Below, in pieces: positions 61,640 to 64,000 of a DNA stretch of 64,000 nucleotides (the first letter of the stretch is position 1; every line of letters begins with the position of its first letter). The notes under the pieces were generated by a model. It searched no databases, was not told where the DNA came from, and worked only from the letters and a program-made list of their open reading frames with translations. Source of the stretch: Micavibrio sp. UBA6212 (GTDB lineage Bacteria > Pseudomonadota > Alphaproteobacteria > Micavibrionales > Micavibrionaceae). Location: the NCBI GenBank assembly GCA_002421905.1, contig DISK01000006.1, positions 42,513-106,512 of the forward strand, given 5' to 3'. The translations under genes and the position numbers were made by a program.

Positions 61640-62997
61640 AACTGACATTTTTAGGTGCGACCGGCACAGTCACAGGTTCTAAATACTTGATTGAGGATGG
61701 CGGAAAAAAATTTCTAGTCGACTGCGGACTGTTTCAGGGATTGAAAGAACTGCGCCTTCGCAACTGGGAGAAACTGCCCGTTGATCCGGCTGATATTGAT
61801 GCTGTGATCCTGACCCACGCTCATATAGATCACAGCGGTTATTTACCTTTGTTCATCAAAAACGGCTTTAAAGGCCCGGTGTATTGTTCATCGGCTACGG
61901 CTGATTTATGCGACATTCTTTTGCCCGATAGCGGCTACCTGCATGAAGAAGATGCGGCGCGGGCAAACAAATACAGCTATACGAAGCACAAACCCGCGCT
62001 GCCGCTTTATACGCAGGAGGATGCCTATAGGGCACTAGAGCAGATCAAACCGGTTTCGTTCGGTGATGAGCACCCTTTAAGCGAGTTCCTGTCTTTTAAA
62101 TTGACTCATGCCGGGCATATTCTCGGCGCGGCCTGCGTTCATATCAATGACGGTCAGACAAAACTTGTTTTCTCCGGAGACCTAGGGCGTTTGCACGATC
62201 CTGTCATGGAGCCTCCGTCGCAAATTCAGGACGCCGACTATCTGGTGCTGGAATCCACATACGGCGACCGTTTGCATGAAACCACAGACCCTCTGGATCA
62301 GCTGGAGGGGATTATCGCCAAAACAGCGGCGCGGGGTGGCACGGTGGTTATTCCCGCTTTTGCCGTCGGACGGGCGCAAGGCCTGATGTATTATATCTAT
62401 AAACTTAAACAGTCGGGGCGCATTCCCGACATTCCGGTTTATCTCGACAGCCCGATGGCTATCAGCGCGACGAAGTTGCTGCAGGAGCATCATGCGGAAC
62501 ACCGTCTTTCAAAAGATGAATGCGCCGCTGTGTGTGCAAGTGTGATCTATACGAAAACCGTTGAGCAATCCAAGGCTATTTATAGTAGAAATAACGGCAT
62601 GCCTGGCGTAGTCATATCTGCCAGCGGCATGGCAACCGGCGGACGTGTTCTGCACCATCTTAAACATTATATTGGCGATCCTCGTAACACAGTTTTATTG
62701 GCTGGGTTTCAGGCAGCAGGTACACGCGGGGCAAGGCTGGCGCATGGTGAAACTGAAATTAAAATCCATGGGCATCTTTATCCGGTTCGCGCAGAAATTA
62801 GTATGCTGGATAATATCTCCGCCCATGCCGATTATAAGGAAATTCTAGAATGGCTAGGGCATTTTCGTGAAGCTCCGCGCAAGGTATTTCTCACCCACGG
62901 TGAACCGGAGGCGGCCTCATCCCTGAAATTCAAAATCGAGGAGCATCTGGGCTGGAATGTTGAAATCCCAGAATACAAGTATGACGTGGAACTATAA
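61636..62997 (+). CDS. MBL-fold beta-CASP RNA-processing exonuclease
   Basis: The 453-residue protein has the metallo-beta-lactamase motif HAHIDHSGYLPLF, HAGHILGAA and SGDLGR, then the beta-CASP part with DSPMAISATKL, ISASGMATGGRVLHHL and SAHADYKEILEW. This is the CPSF73-like/YbgI family of RNA nucleases (RNase J relatives). It overlaps the LysE gene by 4 bp. Confidence 0.92.
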   Translation: MKLTFLGATGTVTGSKYLIEDGGKKFLVDCGLFQGLKELRLRNWEKLPVDPADIDAVILTHAHIDHSGYLPLFIKNGFKGPVYCSSATADLCDILLPDSGYLHEEDAARANKYSYTKHKPALPLYTQEDAYRALEQIKPVSFGDEHPLSEFLSFKLTHAGHILGAACVHINDGQTKLVFSGDLGRLHDPVMEPPSQIQDADYLVLESTYGDRLHETTDPLDQLEGIIAKTAARGGTVVIPAFAVGRAQGLMYYIYKLKQSGRIPDIPVYLDSPMAISATKLLQEHHAEHRLSKDECAAVCASVIYTKTVEQSKAIYSRNNGMPGVVISASGMATGGRVLHHLKHYIGDPRNTVLLAGFQAAGTRGARLAHGETEIKIHGHLYPVRAEISMLDNISAHADYKEILEWLGHFREAPRKVFLTHGEPEAASSLKFKIEEHLGWNVEIPEYKYDVEL

Positions 62998-63067
62998 GTA
63001 AGTCATTCGCTTCAGATGGACAAAATTCTGCCCCATACTCTAGTTGTAGTAAATTTTCTATTTTCAA

Positions 63068-63103
63068 GGGACACTGGTGGGACAGTTGGCGGCAAAAAGG
63101 GAC
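63068..63103. repeat. Possible integrase 2 arm repeats, right end of element 2
   Basis: GGGACACTGGTGGGAC (GGGAC at 63068 and 63079, 11-bp period, with a third GGGAC at 63099) differs by two bases from GGGACACTCATGGGAC at 32245-32260, beside integrase 2. It lies about 120 bp left of the core at 63201. Confidence 0.5.
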
Positions 63104-63200
63104 AATAATTCACGGCTTACGGCAAAAGAAATTTTGCGCCAACCTTTTGATTTGTTTATTGTATTCTGCTTTCGCCTTTCGCGGTTAATTGTCAGAATCA

Positions 63201-63213
63201 CGCTCATAACCTG
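63201..63213 (+). other. Putative right att core of element 2
   Basis: CGCTCATAACCTG is identical to 32128-32140 (12 of these bases also at 10129-10140). Right of it the AbiEii-like frame is intact; left of it the homology to AbiEii stops. This fits a recombination junction. Confidence 0.55.
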
Positions 63214-63306
63214 CACGACCAGCCAGTCTTTCTCAACGAAAGATTCCTTCATACCTTTGAGGGTAGCAACTTCTATCAGGAGATTTTTATCAGTCCGTAC
63301 GTTCAT
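63201..63306 (-). pseudogene. AbiEii-like toxin, truncated at the att core
   Basis: The frame starts at ATG 63306, overlapping abiEi by 17 bp, and encodes DKNLLIEVATLKGMKESFVEKDWLVVQVMS, the usual N-terminus of AbiEii nucleotidyltransferase toxins (SFVEKDWxxxQV). Beyond 63201 the reading continues in unrelated sequence to a stop at 63064. The catalytic GS(x)10D motif is lost, so no toxin activity remains. Confidence 0.7.
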
Positions 63307-63718
63307 AGCTTATATAGGTTCCGTTATATCCAATTTTTCGGCTCACGCGCCCCTTAATAGCAATTTTCCGACGAGTAGGAACTTGAGTCGTTAGGCCGGC
63401 ATTATAATCCTTTTCCAGTTGGGATATGCCTATTTTAACCCCCAAGCGCTCCAAAGCTTCTTTGGCCAAGCTTGGTAGTGGCAGAGTAGGGACAATGTCA
63501 CCTGTGAGAGTGGAGCGTTTAGCTTTGGCATAGAGGCCATAACCAATCCGCACGAGCTTTCCAGTATCGGCAAGTTGGCGCAGGATACGCCCAATTTGGT
63601 CGTATCCGCCTAAATCTTCAAAGTCTTCACGGACAAAAACAGCATTATTCTTCCTCGCTATTCTTGCAGAAACTTTATACGTTAATGAGTTATATTTATT
63701 CATTTTATACCAATACAT
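63290..63718 (-). CDS. AbiEi-like antitoxin (DUF6088 family)
   Basis: This 142-residue protein has an N-terminal winged-helix part (KVSARIARKNNAVFVREDFEDLGGYDQIGRILRQLADTGKLVRIGYGLYAKAK) and a C-terminal antitoxin-like domain. The start is ATG 63718 or 63703; no ribosome binding site is clear. It is expected to repress its own promoter at the repeats around 63732-63764. Its toxin partner is cut off, so it is now an orphan. Confidence 0.78.
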   Translation of the reverse strand: MYWYKMNKYNSLTYKVSARIARKNNAVFVREDFEDLGGYDQIGRILRQLADTGKLVRIGYGLYAKAKRSTLTGDIVPTLPLPSLAKEALERLGVKIGISQLEKDYNAGLTTQVPTRRKIAIKGRVSRKIGYNGTYISYERTD

Positions 63719-63731
63719 TACTAGAACAAAA

Positions 63732-63764
63732 ATACGACATAGTATATATACAAATATACGACAT
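63732..63764. promoter_or_regulatory. ATACGACAT direct repeats upstream of abiEi
   Basis: ATACGACAT occurs at 63732-63740 and 63756-63764 (24-bp period), separated by AT-rich sequence. The position just upstream of the start fits an autoregulatory AbiEi site and promoter. Confidence 0.5.
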
Positions 63765-63817
63765 TATTATGTTATATTCAAGGAAAGCTTAAGGGGACTG
63801 ACTAACCCATACCGCAA

Positions 63818-63985
63818 ATGCTCCATACTCTTAAAGACCCTAAATGGGTTAGGGAAAATCCGAGTGCCCGTGCCGAAGATCTTATGGAAGCGTTCTCTGA
63901 TAAAAATATCAAAGCAATTTTTGCAACCATCGGCGGGGATGATTCTCCGCCCGCAATAGCCTCGTCTTGTTCACAATGGGGGTAA
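63818..63985 (+). pseudogene. Fragment of an S66 LD-carboxypeptidase
   Basis: The 55-codon frame reads LKDPKWVRENPSARAEDLMEAF...KAIFATIGGDDS, the segment around residues 60-110 of S66 peptidases (MccF/LdcA). The N-terminal part is absent (a stop lies upstream in frame), and after GGDDS the expected sequence is lost. It is a remnant, and the region right of it ends with the window. Confidence 0.7.
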
Positions 63986-64000
63986 GCTCATTCTGGGAAA

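Noticed and set aside
1..64000. CRISPR arrays, rRNA genes and complete insertion sequences
   Set aside because: No regularly spaced repeats with unique spacers, no rRNA-like stretches and no DDE transposase genes were seen.

Overview
The window looks like an accessory region of an alphaproteobacterial chromosome. The signs are NodT-type outer-membrane channels, a phasin/PhaB/PhaC storage cluster, ArdA and MobQ genes of alphaproteobacterial type, and initiator-tRNA fragments. I could not identify the organism. Gene density is high on both strands, and the stretch from about 22 to 32 kb is visibly more AT-rich than the rest.

My main structural reading is a head-to-tail array of integrated elements. 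Two 3' halves of an initiator tRNA-fMet gene (10129-10176 and 32129-32176) are each followed by a tyrosine integrase gene in the same orientation, and a third copy of only the 13-bp core lies at 63201-63213. Short direct repeats that look like integrase arm sites lie just inside these junctions. This divides the window into the right end of an element 0 (up to about 10.13 kb), a 22.0-kb element 1 (10.13-32.13 kb) and an element 2 (32.13 to about 63.2 kb). At its right end, element 2 cuts an AbiEii-like gene in its reading frame.

0-10 kb: a TetR gene, a complete RND efflux operon (adaptor, pump, outer-membrane channel), a frameshifted TetR gene, a deletion remnant of a second outer-membrane channel gene, an aldo/keto reductase, a phasin-like gene and a HigBA-like toxin-antitoxin pair.

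10-32 kb (element 1): integrase 1; an MmeI-like restriction-modification enzyme coupled to a PHP-domain ATPase and a small TTG-start HTH gene; a MobQ oriT and relaxase; ArdA; HipBA. Divergent from hipBA is a candidate defence operon of a HEPN-like protein, a 1460-aa nuclease-STAND ATPase and a 477-aa protein of unknown function. It is followed by unknown genes and a protein with two PD-(D/E)XK-like motifs. Three 14-bp palindromes spaced exactly 49 bp apart sit between hipBA and the candidate operon.

32-37.7 kb: integrase 2, small HTH genes and a Toprim/AAA primase-helicase-like gene, ending in a repeated module that recurs, deleted, at 58.4-59.1 kb.

37.8-57.9 kb: cargo genes for storage and stress. 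PHA synthase, a MaoC-Pta fusion, acetate kinase, an SDR, FabI, PhaB, Ohr/OsmC, a phasin-like protein and NDH-2 are followed by a DUF4105 protein, a lipoprotein hydrolase and an MscS channel, mostly overlapping on the minus strand. Divergent from them is a TetR-controlled YhiI-RbbA-YhhJ-type ABC exporter with its own NodT channel and another broken TetR gene.

58-64 kb: repeat module, small hypothetical gene, HipB with truncated HipA, an AlpA-like HTH gene, LOG protein, LysE exporter, beta-CASP nuclease, AbiEi with truncated AbiEii, and a fragment of an S66 peptidase.
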